From contig JAECYW010000002.1 of the NCBI GenBank assembly GCA_023014335.1, forward strand, positions 4,092,001 through 4,156,000: a stretch of 64,000 bases of DNA. Direction: 5' to 3'. The position numbers and the translations under genes are program-made. The notes below the pieces were generated by a model that was not told where the DNA came from, made no database searches, and saw nothing but the letters and a program-made list of their open reading frames with translations. The DNA is from Galerina marginata. Taxonomy: Eukaryota > Basidiomycota > Agaricomycetes > Agaricales > Galerinaceae. Positions 33,625-45,147 of the stretch are shown here, in pieces; the stretch's first letter is position 1, and each line of letters opens with the position of its first letter.

Positions 33625-34386
33625 AGTTCCACCTATTTGTTACGGAACTTGGTGGAAATAAGGCTTTTCAGAGACTTCAGAACCAGGGCTATATCCTTAC
33701 AGTAGCTTCTCCAGTAACCATTGTATCAGCATAGCATTGTCCATGGATAGATCAAGGATGGATAGGTGTAACGAGGAAACAGTTGTGCTTGGCTGTTTGG
33801 CTGGTGATGTCAGCGACGAATAAACACCGGCATCCGTCGGCATGGACCCATAAGTACTCGAGGTTCCGGGGTCCGAGTTATGTGCTCGAGTACTTCCGGC
33901 TCACTGACAAACCATCTCAAAAGAACAGGAGTCGAAGGATAGGGCGGTAAAAAAGGCCACATAATGGCTAGATTCAAATGCTAACGGATCTCTCTACACC
34001 TTCTTTTGATTCAGACATACCCAACCTTGAAAGATCCTGGACTATGATCTGGAGATCTACGCGATATCTACGGACCGCGGTGAGAAGGCATGGGAGCCAT
34101 CCATTGATTATCCACTGGTATCGAAGCAAACTGTGCTTTAATTTATTCACGGTGCTGTCTGGTAGACGGGTACCCATGATAAAAAATGCAGTTCAGTGAT
34201 TCTGCCAGATTGCGTGGAGATGATGGCGCCAACCTTATTATGACCCATCGACCCACATATAAAAGTTGGAGGTTGGCGTTGAGCTCTTTAGCTGGTTCTC
34301 CCAAACTTTGACTACCTTGGTCTACAAAGCGCTGGTCGCTAATCCAATCCACTTCTAGTTCGACAAATAATCCATCCACTGCCATT
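33625..34386. other. Intergenic between divergent genes
   Basis: Upstream regions of the - strand F-box gene and the + strand secreted-protein gene; no additional gene recognised. Confidence 0.4.
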
Positions 34387-35059
34387 ATGAAGTTCTCTAT
34401 TGTTAACGCCGCCGTTCTGTGCTTCGCCGCCCTCACCTTTGCGGCGCCTTTAATGGATTCCTCTGATGATCTTGATGCCCGAGTCTGTATCTTAACTATC
34501 TCCACAAGTTAGGATGTCTCCTAACTTTAATCTCCGTAGGGTTTAGGCTTCCATTCGTCTGGCCCAAATGTCAAACAAGCCGCCAAAAATTTCGTGAACG
34601 AAGCACACCACGGGGGGCAGCTCAGTACAGCTTCGTCTGGAGGGAGCTCAGCTAAGACCGTGAAGTCCAACAACGCATTCCATCTTGATCGCCAGCAACC
34701 CACCAATTCCCATGGCTCGCATAAAGTTGCAGTACAGCTCAACCACGGAAGCCCAAGCACGGTTGGTCAGGTCGCTATTCACAAAGGACACCAGCCTTCG
34801 AGTAGCAAGGTAAGATATATATTTGTATTCTACATTTAAGAAGGCGTTAATTTCTTGAAAATTGCAGGTCGCCCAAAAACTGAGGCATTCTATTCAAACC
34901 GGAAAGGAAACTCACATCAATCACCCCGGCAGCAAGAAGGCCGCCAACATTCAGAAGAACCAAGCAGCAAGCGCAGCCAAGTCACAGAGGCACAGCCAGG
35001 CAAGGAAATCTGGAGAGGCACGGGCCAAATCTGGAGTTTTCAAGAAAGGTAGAAAGTAA
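34387..35059 (+). CDS. Small secreted basic protein (185 aa)
   Basis: Exons 34387-34482, 34540-34809 and 34868-35059 close in frame. The first exon is a signal peptide (MKFSIVNAAVLCFAALTFA, then AAP) plus an acidic stretch (DSSDDLDAR). The mature part is rich in His, Lys, Ser, Gln and Asn and has no Cys: HSSGPNVKQAAKNF, HHGGQLSTASSGGSS, FHLDRQQPTN, then a strongly basic end (KKAANIQKNQAASAAKS, ARKSGEARAKSG, KKGRK). The pattern of an acidic propeptide followed by a cationic low-complexity chain may point to a wall- or polyanion-binding secreted protein; this is inference. No known domain. It sits between the two F-box paralogs. Confidence 0.78.
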
Positions 35060-35449
35060 CCGAACGAAGGCAAAAATCGATCTAGAACTTTTTGTACCTG
35101 TAGTGTATTTGAAGAATTTAATCAAGAATTGCGCTACGAGAAAGGCTTTCAGGCATCCGGATCTGTTACCGTATGTCTCTGATCATGAGCCGAGGCAAAT
35201 GGAATATTTTACCAAAGCTCGAATTCTGAGAAGAAGCTTGAAACTAACTTCTTGGACTTGAGAACCAACGGCGAACGCCAGGGATCAGCTTTCAATGGTC
35301 GATGACCTTGATTAAGCAATACATTTAGACCTGACCTACAGCCACCTTGCCAATGCTGGCATACAATCAAAGTTCAAGTTATAGGGTTTCGGGCCAATAG
35401 AATATCGGAAGACATACATACTAGTCAAATATTAATTGATATCGTCCGT
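35060..35449. other. Intergenic, no supported gene
   Basis: Convergent 3' ends of the secreted-protein gene and F-box gene B; nothing else seen. Confidence 0.4.
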
Positions 35450-37156
35450 CTACAAGGGAAAAGCAATGTTTTCGTTCCCAATTTGCATCCCAAAGCCATG
35501 CCCGATAGTTATATCTTCCACTTCACCGTTGTCGCTCCTTCGGATTCTGGCAGTTAGAAAGGGCGGGTGTAAAGCCGAATTGTCGGTTACAGTATTCAGG
35601 TTTTTACATGTTCGCGCCAGGATTCGAGTGCCCTGGACAATGATATCCAGGTCTTTTTCTACATGGTCAGTTTTTGGCCCAATCAAGTAAATTCGCTGAA
35701 GGCGCCTCAATTCTCCCAACGAAGGCGCTACTAGGACCTAGAAAACAACGGCCCAGTCATGTCAGAGAATGAATGGAATAGACTAAATTCCGTACAAAGT
35801 GTGACAGGTGAGCGAAACAATTTGAATACCCTTGAATACTCAATTCCTCCAGATTTGGTGCGCCGCGAAAGATCGATTGCATATAACAGTTGTCAAAAAT
35901 GGAAATTCTGGCCAGGTTAAGTAGGTTTTCGCCAAGCCGCTGATTTTCGGTTTCATACCAATGCGTGCTTTCCAACTGGTTTGGTTGAGAGATCGAAGAA
36001 GGCCGTTGAGTTATGAGAAGGCTTTTGAGCTTGGGTAAACCCTCTGGTAGGACAGCTCGGAGAAGATACGGAACTTGGGCATTATGACTCTTGAGTATCG
36101 CGAGGCTGACCAGGCGGTGAAGGATTGGAGCAATTGTAAACACGTCAAGAAAACTTGCCTGCCAGTGGAAAGCCATATGTTAATAATGACCGAGGATATA
36201 TCAACAAACAATGACCTTGAGATGTCGAAGATTTGGTAAAAAGTTTGCTGAGAATTCACTGGTAAAGAAACGCGACCTTCGGCCTACGGTCGTGCATGAG
36301 ATGAATTCCAGGCAAGGATGCTGACACCAGAATTTCATCGCCTCAGAGGTGTCGTTGATGGAGTAAGTCTCCAAGGTAAGTGATCGTAAACAAGGAAAAT
36401 CAAAAGAAAAAATGTGGGAGGCGCGAAACCCCAGGGAGTTCGTTGAGATGTGTAATGTGCGAAGGGAGTGTGAGAGAGAAGAAAGGTTTTCGATGGCCTT
36501 AAGGTTGGGTTCAAAATTCAGAAACGCTAATGTGAGACTAAATAAGCCCTAATTTTGAGCATTTGTATTCAACTGTGGCACATTTCTCGGAGAGCGAAAA
36601 TTCTAACCTTCATATCATGTAACCCGGATTCATCTAGCCAGCGATTTTTCTTGTTTTCGCCGATGTGTTTCATCGCGAGTCCTTCTAAACTTGGGCATTT
36701 CTTCTGCAGGTTCGCAAAAAATCCTGGTCGTAATTTGACATATTGGTGGGTTGATCTCTGGTTCTCGTCAAGATACCACCCATTAAGCAGGGTAACACCG
36801 AGGAACTTGATAGAAGGCAGCAAGCCTGCATTGACCACATCTTGGAGTCCCGTCAGCACGTTAACGGGATTGCCTGCAGTGCGTGATTGGGAAGACAGAT
36901 CACACATGACGTGCAGTTCTCTGACAGACCGTGCTAGTGCGGGATCTGCAAAAAATCTCTCTATCATCTTCAGCGCATCGTTTTCGCACTTGAGAATCAT
37001 ATACCAAGGTACAAGAGGCAGAACGATTGCGGATATCTGCCGATTTACGAGCCCTAACGAAAGTAGGCTCTGAGGTGTGCAGTGAAGTGGAAAATGTGAT
37101 GCCACAAGGGGGAAGAGTTCAGGTGGAAGGTTCCCTAATTCCGGTGGCTCCGCCAT
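35450..37156 (-). CDS. F-box/LRR-like protein B (about 510 aa)
   Basis: Paralog of 31922-33624 with the same four-exon layout (about 37156-36608, 36548-36216, 36158-35796, 35737-35450). F-box-like N-terminus LGNLPPELFPLVASHFPLH and LLSLGLVNRQISAIVLPLV. Leucine-rich body with LRTLHISTNSLG, LRSLTLETYSIN, LKSLLITQRPS and LEELSIQGYS, and a C-terminal segment (VQGTRILARTCKNL, IRRSDNGEVEDITIGHGFGMQIG) that aligns well with paralog A. The start is the ATG of MAEPPEL at 37156. Divergence is substantial, so the duplication is not recent. Likely a substrate receptor of an SCF-type ubiquitin ligase, substrate unknown. Confidence 0.8.
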
Positions 37157-37800
37157 AGTCAATGTTAGAGAAGATCCAGCAGGTGACGCCGGTGCGCTTG
37201 AAGCGATCTTGAACGCAAATTTGCAAGCTTTGGGTTTTTTGAGTCAATCGTCAGCACATTCGGTCACAGGAAGGCAGGGACAGGTGTATCGTGAAGGGGA
37301 AGATGGTCCAAGTGGTAGTCCAATTAAGCAGACCTGGGCGTCGAAGGCTGGAAGTGCCCGGAAGCCGCGTCGAGTAGGTCGTTCGAATTCACGTCGAAGG
37401 CAAAGGCAAGATGACTTCGATGAGGTGGTCCAATGGTAAGCATGGCTCGAGATGCGTTTTGACACCGTTGATGGCATCTGATCATGATGCTTCTGATCTA
37501 ATCTTGTGTAGCTCAACCCAAAGTCCACAATACAGTATAGCTCAGGCAAGAAATCCTGTTCGGACGGTCTAACCAAGTGTCTAACCACGATCTTTACACG
37601 ACTGTAATATGTAAAGGACGTTTAGCATTCAAGCGAGAGAGACCTTGGTATTTTGCCATCATTTTCGCACGGTCGGTGTCGTCGCGTCGAGTCGCAGGTG
37701 GTCCGAAATCTTCCTTGACAATCTCCATCACCGTCAACAAACGTATACTTATAATTACTGGTTTCAAGGAAGCGCGAACTAATATTGAACCACAATATTA
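37157..37800. other. Intergenic between divergent genes
   Basis: No gene recognised; serves as upstream region for the - strand F-box gene and the + strand coiled-coil gene. Confidence 0.4.
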
Positions 37801-38703
37801 ATGACCTCCGATGACGATCATAACAGGATCTGGAACACCCACCTTCCACCTCTTCAAGTTTCTGACAGTCGCAGCGATTCGGAAGAAGAACTCATTCGCT
37901 GTATCGACATCCTAGCCCGTGTCGTGGAAGTTCTTGATATTCCTGATGCCTCATTTGCAAGGTGCGGCCATCTTTCATGACATGCCCTGCGTCAATTGAT
38001 TGCCGTTCATGAATTAAACAGCTATTCAACAGCCATCGACAACCTCACCGTCGAAAAGCTGACCCTCTCGCGCTCCTTGAATCGTCTCAAACAAGTAGAA
38101 GACGAGCTAAAGCACCATTTAGCTTCCTTGAAACATGAACGCGACTTGCTCGCCCAGTGCGCTCCAATTCCGTCAACTATGAAATTGATCTCCTGACCCA
38201 AGAGAACAGCTGGAATGAAGTGTTGACTCCCGGGTCTTCCAGTAGCCTTAATCCAGAAACTGCAACGACCATCGAGAGACGCAGAGAGGCCTTGGTTAAG
38301 AAAGCAAAAGAATGCCACCGCGAATTAGAAACTATGTTGGTGAGTTCTAGTTCTCTTGAATGGTTTTCACCAACCCACACTTACATTCCGAATTATTCTA
38401 TCCGATAGGCCGAGGAACCGCTCGAAATCTCGGTTACCGTCAGTCAATTACTCGCACAGAAAGAGAAAAACCAGGCCAAGGAACGAGAGATCAAGGAGAA
38501 ACGAACCAAGCTCAAGGCTTTCCAAGGTCTCCCACCTGTAAGCCAGTCTTGCAATATTTCCGATATTCGAATTTGATTCCTTTTCGCTATGAAAGAACCT
38601 AGAAATCGCCAGGCATGAACTGCGTGTTGCTCGACAAAGGCAGATGGAGCTCATCCAGCTCCGAGAGCGGTTGCTGGGAAAAATGGCAGACGGCGTTGCA
38701 TAA
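37801..38703 (+). CDS. Coiled-coil protein, possibly kinetochore Sos7-like (220 aa)
   Basis: Exons 37801-37961, 38022-38156, 38210-38339, 38409-38537 and 38596-38703 close in frame to 220 aa. The third exon needs the acceptor GAGAACAG at 38209; without this 53-nt intron the frame breaks. N-terminal acidic helix (SDSEEELIRCIDILARVVEVL), then heptad-rich coiled coil (LTVEKLTLSRSLNRLKQVED), a Ser-rich linker and a second coiled coil (KEKNQAKEREIKEKRTKL), ending in RQRQMELIQLRERLLGKMAD. Length and layout resemble the fungal kinetochore protein Sos7 (KNL1-complex partner), but this rests on memory of the family and is not proven. No other domain is visible. Confidence 0.55.
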
Positions 38704-40161
38704 ATGGTTACTGATGCCCCTTCCCATGCCTGAGGTCTTTGGTGTTGGCCAACCCTACCGTCCAATTCGTCGACTGCGACGACAACTCTCCGTTAGACAT
38801 GGCCATGGTGCTGTTATTCGTGCTTAATCTATACAAATGTCCAGAAGACGCAGATCCGGATGACCTGGTGGAAGATGAGGGGGAAAGGTTAACGACTCCT
38901 GGTAGTCCTACTCAGAAAACGAAGGCGCTGATGCAGATGAAGGAATGGCCATCTCGGGTTAGCATGAAGCATGAAGCACGAGCGCTAAGTTGGGTTGCAA
39001 AATTTTCCAGAACAAGGCAAAACGGAGAAATTTTTGGCAATAGAAATATTTACAAGGTCAATAATCAATTCTTATTGGATCACATTCCGCAAGAACGCTC
39101 AAATGGGTGACGCGGGGATCATGGGATTGAAATTTTGATTTTCAAGGACGCACGCACTTGGATCAACGGCATGGTGGATAATAGGAACATCCTAGGAACA
39201 TCTGTTCTTCTGCTGGCGGTGTTCTTGACATCGCAAATCGAAACCTTCCGTTGATTTGAACAACTGCGGCTGCGGCTTAAAGTCTTTGCCAGCTGTCCTT
39301 TACTCCTGGGATATCAGATTGGCAAAAAAAAAGACTCGTTCGAGTACCCGTGAACAGAACTTATCGAGAGATCTTCGTAAAAGCAGTACATCCGTGCGTG
39401 ACGGCCTCCAGTTGCTTTCAAGTGCAAGCCTTGAAGCATTCCCCACGTCTTCCTCGGCTTTATGGCGCATGTCATAAAGGGGACAGATAAAAGTGATAAC
39501 AAAAATAGACCACTGCCGGTCGGCGCCTATCCGGCGCTTATTCCCAAATGAAGACGGAAGGAGAACATTACGAGTATTTAGCCATCGGAGAAACAAATTC
39601 CATGTCGGAAAATGGAGTTTGAGGCTAGTTATTCTTAACCGTGAGAAAGTTCCTTCCGTCACCAGTTTTCTGGGGCGCTGGGCGTCTCGTCAAAATGTTT
39701 GTCTTCTTCCATTCGGCATAAGGTCGTGGTTCAACCGATTTGCGCAACATCCTGTGTCACTTAGTTATTGTCCTGAGGTCATATGAGCCTTGCTTCAACT
39801 AAATATTAAGTCTATCTCCACGAACTGCCTGTCTTTACGAGTTATCTGCACCAAATCTGCACCGCTTGACCAACGAGGCGATGTGGGATTCCGTGAACGT
39901 GCTTACTGAATTGACAGATACGAATTATTCTAGACGTCGATCTAGAGATGGGTCAGTGTAATCAAGAGACGATGCGGTGTACTTGCCATGCACAGGTGTT
40001 TAATCGGTGCATCCTCGTGCCGAGGTCGTAGATGCGGTTTCTTCTTTCATTGATCTTGGGGACCCGCGGAGTATAGGTCGAGGGGTAGTATAATATCGAG
40101 CGACCATGGACTTCTGGAAAGCTCCTCCAAATCGCCTTCCTATTTCTGAAGCCCCGCCAAT
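38704..40161. other. Intergenic with inverted relic of the duplication-B flank
   Basis: An open frame (38739-39110, +) after the preceding stop shows no domain. The segment 39080-39690 matches, inverted, the DNA upstream of the Cys-core genes at 17.8-18.3 and 20.0-20.5 kb. The rest up to the monooxygenase start shows nothing. Confidence 0.4.
39080..39690. repeat. Dispersed repeat, third copy (inverted)
   Basis: Reverse complement of this stretch resembles 17820-18260 and 20020-20540. Short anchors are the region CTGCTGGCGGTGTTCTTGAC (about 39216), which mirrors GTCAAGAACACCACCAGCAG near 20440, and CCAGTTTTCTGGGGCGCTGG (39661), which mirrors CCAGCGCCCCAGTAAACTGG near 17830. Copies differ by many substitutions and small gaps. 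Nature unknown. Confidence 0.6.
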
Positions 40162-42124
40162 ATGTCGCTTTCCTACTACAAGGAAATAATCTTCGACTTG
40201 GTCGGCCTTGGTTTCGGCCCAGCGAACATTGCCGTAGCTGGCGCTTTGACCGAACAATGGGAAGACCCAACGGTTCGCCCTGACCCATTCCTCACGCACT
40301 CTGGTCAATACTTACTGACAGGTCTTATCCCACAGATCTCTGCTCCATATCCCGTGAAAAAGGCTCTTTTCATCGAGAAGCATAAAAGCTTTCAATGGCA
40401 TCCCGGCATGCTACTTCCCGATGCTAGAATGCAGATAAGGTCAGCGGTCATTTGAAGTGAAGCAAAAATACAAACTTACGACGAGCTTGCGCGTATATAG
40501 CTTCATGAAAGATCTCGCTACCCTGCGAAATCCAAAGTCGCCGTATACGTTCTTGTCGTACCTTCACAGCCAAGGTCGTCTTGTGTCCTTTATTAACCGA
40601 GCCTCCACTATACCCACTCGAAAAGAGTACTCTGACTATCTTTCGTGGGCGGCTTGTCGGGTTCAGGAAAAGGGGGTAAACGTCTTGTACGGTCATGAAG
40701 TTGTAGGGATTAGCAGCGCAACGGACGATACTGTTGCTATCCGTTGTCGAAACCTTTTGACCGGAGAAGAAGACATCGTAAAATCCAGTAAGCGTCGACA
40801 GTCATTAGAATCGAGGTGTTACTAAAGAAATCATAGGGAATATTATCATTTCACCAGGTGGATGTCCTCGGATTCCACCAGTGTTGTCGTCGGTGGTTAC
40901 GCATCCGCATATCGTCCATAGCTCGTCGTACGCGACGTCGATCTCCAAAATACTTGGCACCCTCTCAGGAGCTTCGCGAGACCTTCGTCTGGCTGTCATT
41001 GGGTCTGGTCAGTCAGCAGCCGAGGTTACGATGGATCTACGCCGGCGCTTAAGCAACATTCCGTCAGTCAGTCGGCATCAGGTCGACATGCTGATACGCA
41101 AAGGTGCTTTAAAACCAAGCGACGACTCACCATTTGCGAATGAAATATTTGACCCAGCCGGTAAGCAGCCTTCGGCTTTCCAAGAACGAAGATATTTGAA
41201 TAATCCGCAATGACCAGCGACGGACACTTGGTATTCTCTGTCAACAAGCCAACTACGAGACATGAGGCTCGCAGAATACAAACTCACCAATTATGGGGTC
41301 GTAAACTCTCGCACATTAAATGCTGTGCGCACCACCTCTTTTTAAGCAATTTTTTTTTCTAATAAAGTGTGCAATTTCAGCTCTATGAAATCATTTATGA
41401 CCAAAGTCTCGATTCAGGAATTGCTCACCGGCTAGGCAATGTCATGGATCATTCGGAACCGTTTATCAACGTCAGACCTTATACTTTTATCACATCAGTC
41501 AAATTCGAGAACGAAGACACAGCCAGTACGCCATTAGGCCTTCTTCTTTCTCCAGAAAATATTCCAACGAACAACGAAGGCGTGCCACGATTCTCGATAG
41601 CCACCCGGAACATCGTCAGTCTCGAGACCGCTGAGCAGCACTACGACGCAATCGTCTACGCGACAGGTTATGAACGTTCTTCATGGGTTACTCTCTTGAG
41701 AAACTCCGATATAGCCCGTCATTTTGGCCTCAGTTCGCTGTCGACCGACGTCCGTTTGATGCCATTGTCTGAGGATGTGGAACTGCCACAACCTAGCCCA
41801 TTCAGCACCATGCAATCCCATTGTGGCGCATCCTCGCCCTCTACAATCAGTAGTGCCAACAGCAGTCCTCCGACATCGCCAGATATGGGTAGTTTCTCTT
41901 CTCAAATGGACAAGGGCCCACGCTGCGAAGAGGTCTACATTTCGCGCAATTATCGCCTGATTCCATCTGGCGGGAAGACAAACGGGGAGGAATACGGCCA
42001 GTTCACTCCAAGAATCTATTTGCAAGGCGTTGAGGAGAATACACACGGGTTAAGCGATACGTTGTTGAGCGTAATTGGTGTTCGAGCAGGAGAGGTCATT
42101 AGAGATCTGACGTTTGGCGCTTAA
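40162..42124 (+). CDS. sidA: L-ornithine N5-monooxygenase (siderophore biosynthesis)
   Basis: Exons 40162-40439, 40501-40787, 40837-41160, 41218-41324 and 41381-42124 close in frame to 579 aa. The enzyme class uses FAD, NADPH and O2 to N5-hydroxylate L-ornithine, the first step of hydroxamate siderophores such as ferrichromes. Seen: FAD-binding DLVGLGFGPANIAVAG, the substrate-side FQWHPGMLLPDARMQ and SFMKDLATLRNP, NADPH-binding LAVIGSGQSAAEV, and the late YDAIVYATGYERS (ATG-type motif). A Ser/Pro-rich insert of about 45 residues (about 41800-41900) precedes the C-terminal substrate motif. No siderophore NRPS, transacylase or transporter lies within the window, so it is not in a visible cluster. 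Iron-responsive control is expected from the family but no GATA-site test was made. Confidence 0.93.
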
Positions 42125-42689
42125 GCTTTTGAGTATAAATAGGACGAATATAGACATTTTCGCACTGGACAAGGGGTGGAACAGATCTACGTGGGCTGGC
42201 ATCTGCGTCGTAGTCATTTAAAATCAAATTTGACCATTAAAACGTTAAACAGGGCGGCACTAGACGAGGCCGCATATTGATAAATGCACTGTGCGTTGCA
42301 GAGGTAAATTTAGAATTAAGAAATATCTCTGCGAAGTAACAACGATCATCGATGGCCAGAAACAACAAAAAAGAGAGGACGAAAACGAAGAAGAAAGAAG
42401 TACTACTACTAGCGATGGGAAAGGAGGGCTTAAGAAAGAACGTGGACAGCATTCATCTAGCGAGCAAGATAAGCAGTGCATGGGTGGTGGCGATAGACAT
42501 ATCCTGCTCAGGGCCATATACTTCAGTGAATCTTGGAACGAGGCATCGAGCGCTGAGCTTGGCGTTGGGTTGCAAAATCTTCCACAACTTGTCCACAACT
42601 ATGCCATTCGAGTATTTTGTGGAAAATAGAGACAAAATAATGAATAAAGGATAATGGCACAGCGGAAAAATATAGGACTGGCAATCCTG
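42125..42689. other. Intergenic, convergent 3' ends
   Basis: Short frames on both strands without recognisable domains; contains a purine-rich stretch (42340-42450). Confidence 0.35.
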
Positions 42690-43927
42690 TCAGCCAGATG
42701 TATATCTCGGGGGTACGTCTACCACTCGCGCATAGATACGTTCACCAGTTGGCACCATACGGATCCCACTATCTTCATGCATCACCATTCTTGGACTGAT
42801 GTCGGTATTGGAAGGCGGAGGTCGCTTGGTAGCGCGGAATGGTATGGAACGGAAGGGTACGACAATGGAAGTGTTTGATTCGGCGGCCAAATCCAAATCG
42901 ACCCGTCTGTATGACCTTTTCCTCCGCTGCTGATAAATGCAAGCAGCGATAGCAAGTGCGACTAGCACCGAACCGCCCACAGTCCCTCCTACAATAGGGC
43001 CGATATTTTTTGACTTATTCGTACTCGTTCCGTTTGAATCTCCAGAAGTAGGTGAGGGGTCAGAGGTTGTCAGAGTTGAGTCCACAGGTATTGGTGACCC
43101 TGCCGCTGTGGTAGGAGCTGTACTATCGTTCGGAGGTGCACTCGTGCTACTACTGGAGAAGGAGTTGCTGCTGGTCGTAGGGTTTACTAGGCCGATTTGG
43201 CCACCACCAGCTTTAGCGGTAGCCTGAACGTGCAAAATATCAGTCATCTTGGACCTGGTGCGTATATAGGACTCACCTGAAATTGAGCAAAGGTTTGACC
43301 GGCTGGGGCGTTAACAGAGAAGACCATCCCATGGTTGCAGTGGCTGGCGAAGTCAGGGCATGAGGAAAATAGAAGTATAGTATGAGCAGTAGTCTTACTT
43401 CACAGGGTTGATCTGAGCGCAGAAGAACCAAAGAGGGGTTGTCGAGTCCTTGACCGTGATCGGCCATAGAGGAAGCCCTACTTCTGTAGCGTTAGCAGCA
43501 ATGGGCCGGAAGCCAGAGTCAGCACCGAGAGAAGGTGGTGTTCGACGGGTACATGGCTGGGCAAAGGTCGATTGGGTGACCGACTGAAGCTCGCCATAGA
43601 TATGTCAGTACAGTAACTTGCGCTGACAACAACAAGGAAATGGACTAACGTGGTTCTTTGCGTGACTGAGTACTCATGAGCAAGTTAGTTTCCGGGAGGC
43701 GACGAAAACAGAACCCACAATTCGAATACAACTGTATCGCCAACCCCAGCGATGATGTCTGTCGGGTCAAAAGCAAGCTATTGAACAACTAACATCATAA
43801 AGTGAACACGATCTCGAGAACACTGACGTACAGCACTGTCATAGCCGACCTTAATAAGGAATTGGACAGCATTGGTAGTATCCGCGAGAAGGAGAGCGAC
43901 TGCTATTACTACGACCGAGGAATGCAT
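42690..43927 (-). CDS. Cupredoxin domain, Ser/Thr-rich, single-TM cell-surface protein
   Basis: Several short exons on -. Signal peptide MHSSVVVIAVALLLADTTNA, then AGVGDTVVFEF spliced to HAKNH, SVTQSTFAQPC, PLWFFCAQ and NHCNHGMVF. The His of FHAKNH, Cys of FCAQ, His of NHC and Met of GM fit the ligand set of a type-1 copper site, as in agaric extracellular serine-rich (cupredoxin-like) proteins. Next come a Ser/Thr/Pro-rich stalk of about 70 residues, one membrane helix (VGGTVGGSVLVALAIAACIY), a basic stop-transfer (QQRRKRSYRR) and a cytoplasmic tail of about 70 residues. It is therefore a type I cell-surface protein; its role is unknown (copper binding or redox is inference). Confidence 0.83.
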
Positions 43928-44280
43928 GTTCCTCCCGCGTGTTCAAGAGCCGGAAGTTTTGACAGGAGAGGACAGGAGTCAACTTGAAAGCCGACACAGT
44001 CGAGGTGAAAAGGATGCCAAAAAAGACCAGGGCTGGGAGGCCTTCAAAAATCCCAAGAAAAAGGGCTGTGGAGAGCCTGCTCTCAGACAGCTAGTAACAA
44101 GAGAAAGTGTGGGTTGACACGAGTCATGTCCTTTTTATATGTTCTGGTCAGATCTTTTTCCTGGGCGGGCCATTCAAAATTAAATGTCGGTGGGCAAATC
44201 GTAGTCCCAGAAATAAACCGTGAGCGGCATCTGCAGGTTATCAACAAAATTCGAAGTATCAAAAACACTCACAGCTGGGC
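43928..44280. other. Intergenic, no supported gene
   Basis: Upstream of the cupredoxin-like gene; no additional coding structure. Confidence 0.35.
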
Positions 44281-45000
44281 TGGAACTATTTTGATGGGGG
44301 ATCAAAATGTTGGATAGGTTGTTAGAATTTTGGTTTGTGAGATAAACATGGTCAAAATTTTTCCTTGTGCCTCAAACAAAATCAGGGGAAAAAATTAGAT
44401 TGTACCAAGATTTAGCCCATATCTAGATTGAATATTTTACCTACTGGCTAAAGATGGACAAAAGAGCAGCATTTGTTGCTCATTTAAACTCACTGAAAAT
44501 ATCATTGTTTGCAGAGGTCAGAAGTCCAGTCAAAATACAATATCCTGCTTAAATTTTCAGCCCAGCAAAATCCCTGCTTTAGTTAAGAAGTAAAATAACA
44601 AATTTATCTAAAATATTGCATAGGTCAAAATATGTCATTTTGTATTTAATATCAAAGGGCAAGTTGTTAACATTTTGACCTGTAGTCAGAATACTATCAT
44701 TAATGCTTTGCAAAATTATGGCAGGAGTTCAGATTTTGATAAAATTTGACTCATGTCTGATTTCATTGTTTTGCTTACCTACCAAAAAATGACAAAACAG
44801 GCTCTTTGGCCATTATTTTGTGCATGACAAAATCCCTTTTTGGGCAAGTCAGAAGGCACGCGGAATAGTTGGCATTTTGCTTAGTTTTCGGTGTAGACAA
44901 TATTCTTACTTAAGCCAACAACTAAATAAAGTATATTACCTGAAATTTTGTCTAGGTTAAAATATGATGTTTTGCTCAATATTTTGCTTCTAACCAGATG
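44281..45000. other. AT-rich island with recurring CAAAAT/ATTTTG words
   Basis: About 700 bp visibly richer in A and T than its flanks and without any long open frame. GTCAAAAT, ACAAAAT, TCAAAATA and their complements (ATTTTGACC, ATTTTGTC) recur every few dozen bases on both strands. This looks like decayed repeat or transposon DNA; no terminal repeats were found. Confidence 0.45.
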
Positions 45001-45038
45001 TCAAGCCAAATATATCGCACGCTGGGCGTGTCGCTAAG

Positions 45039-45147
45039 CGTGTCGCAATCGTGCACTCAGCGTGTCACAATCGTGCACTCAGTGTGTCACAATCGTGCAC
45101 TCAGCGTGTCACAATCGTGCACTCAGCGTGTCGCAATCTGCGCTGAG
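45039..45147. repeat. 22-bp tandem repeat, four full copies plus a partial
   Basis: Units of CGTGTC(G/A)CAATCGTGCACTCAG start at 45039, 45061, 45083 and 45105, with a degenerate fifth from 45127. Copies differ only at one or two positions, so the array is young. Pieces of the unit (GGGCGTGTCGCTAAGCG) also precede it. Confidence 0.85.

Noticed and set aside
38739..39110. 123-codon + strand frame after the coiled-coil gene
   Set aside because: No recognisable domain; starts right after a well-supported stop and runs into repeat DNA.
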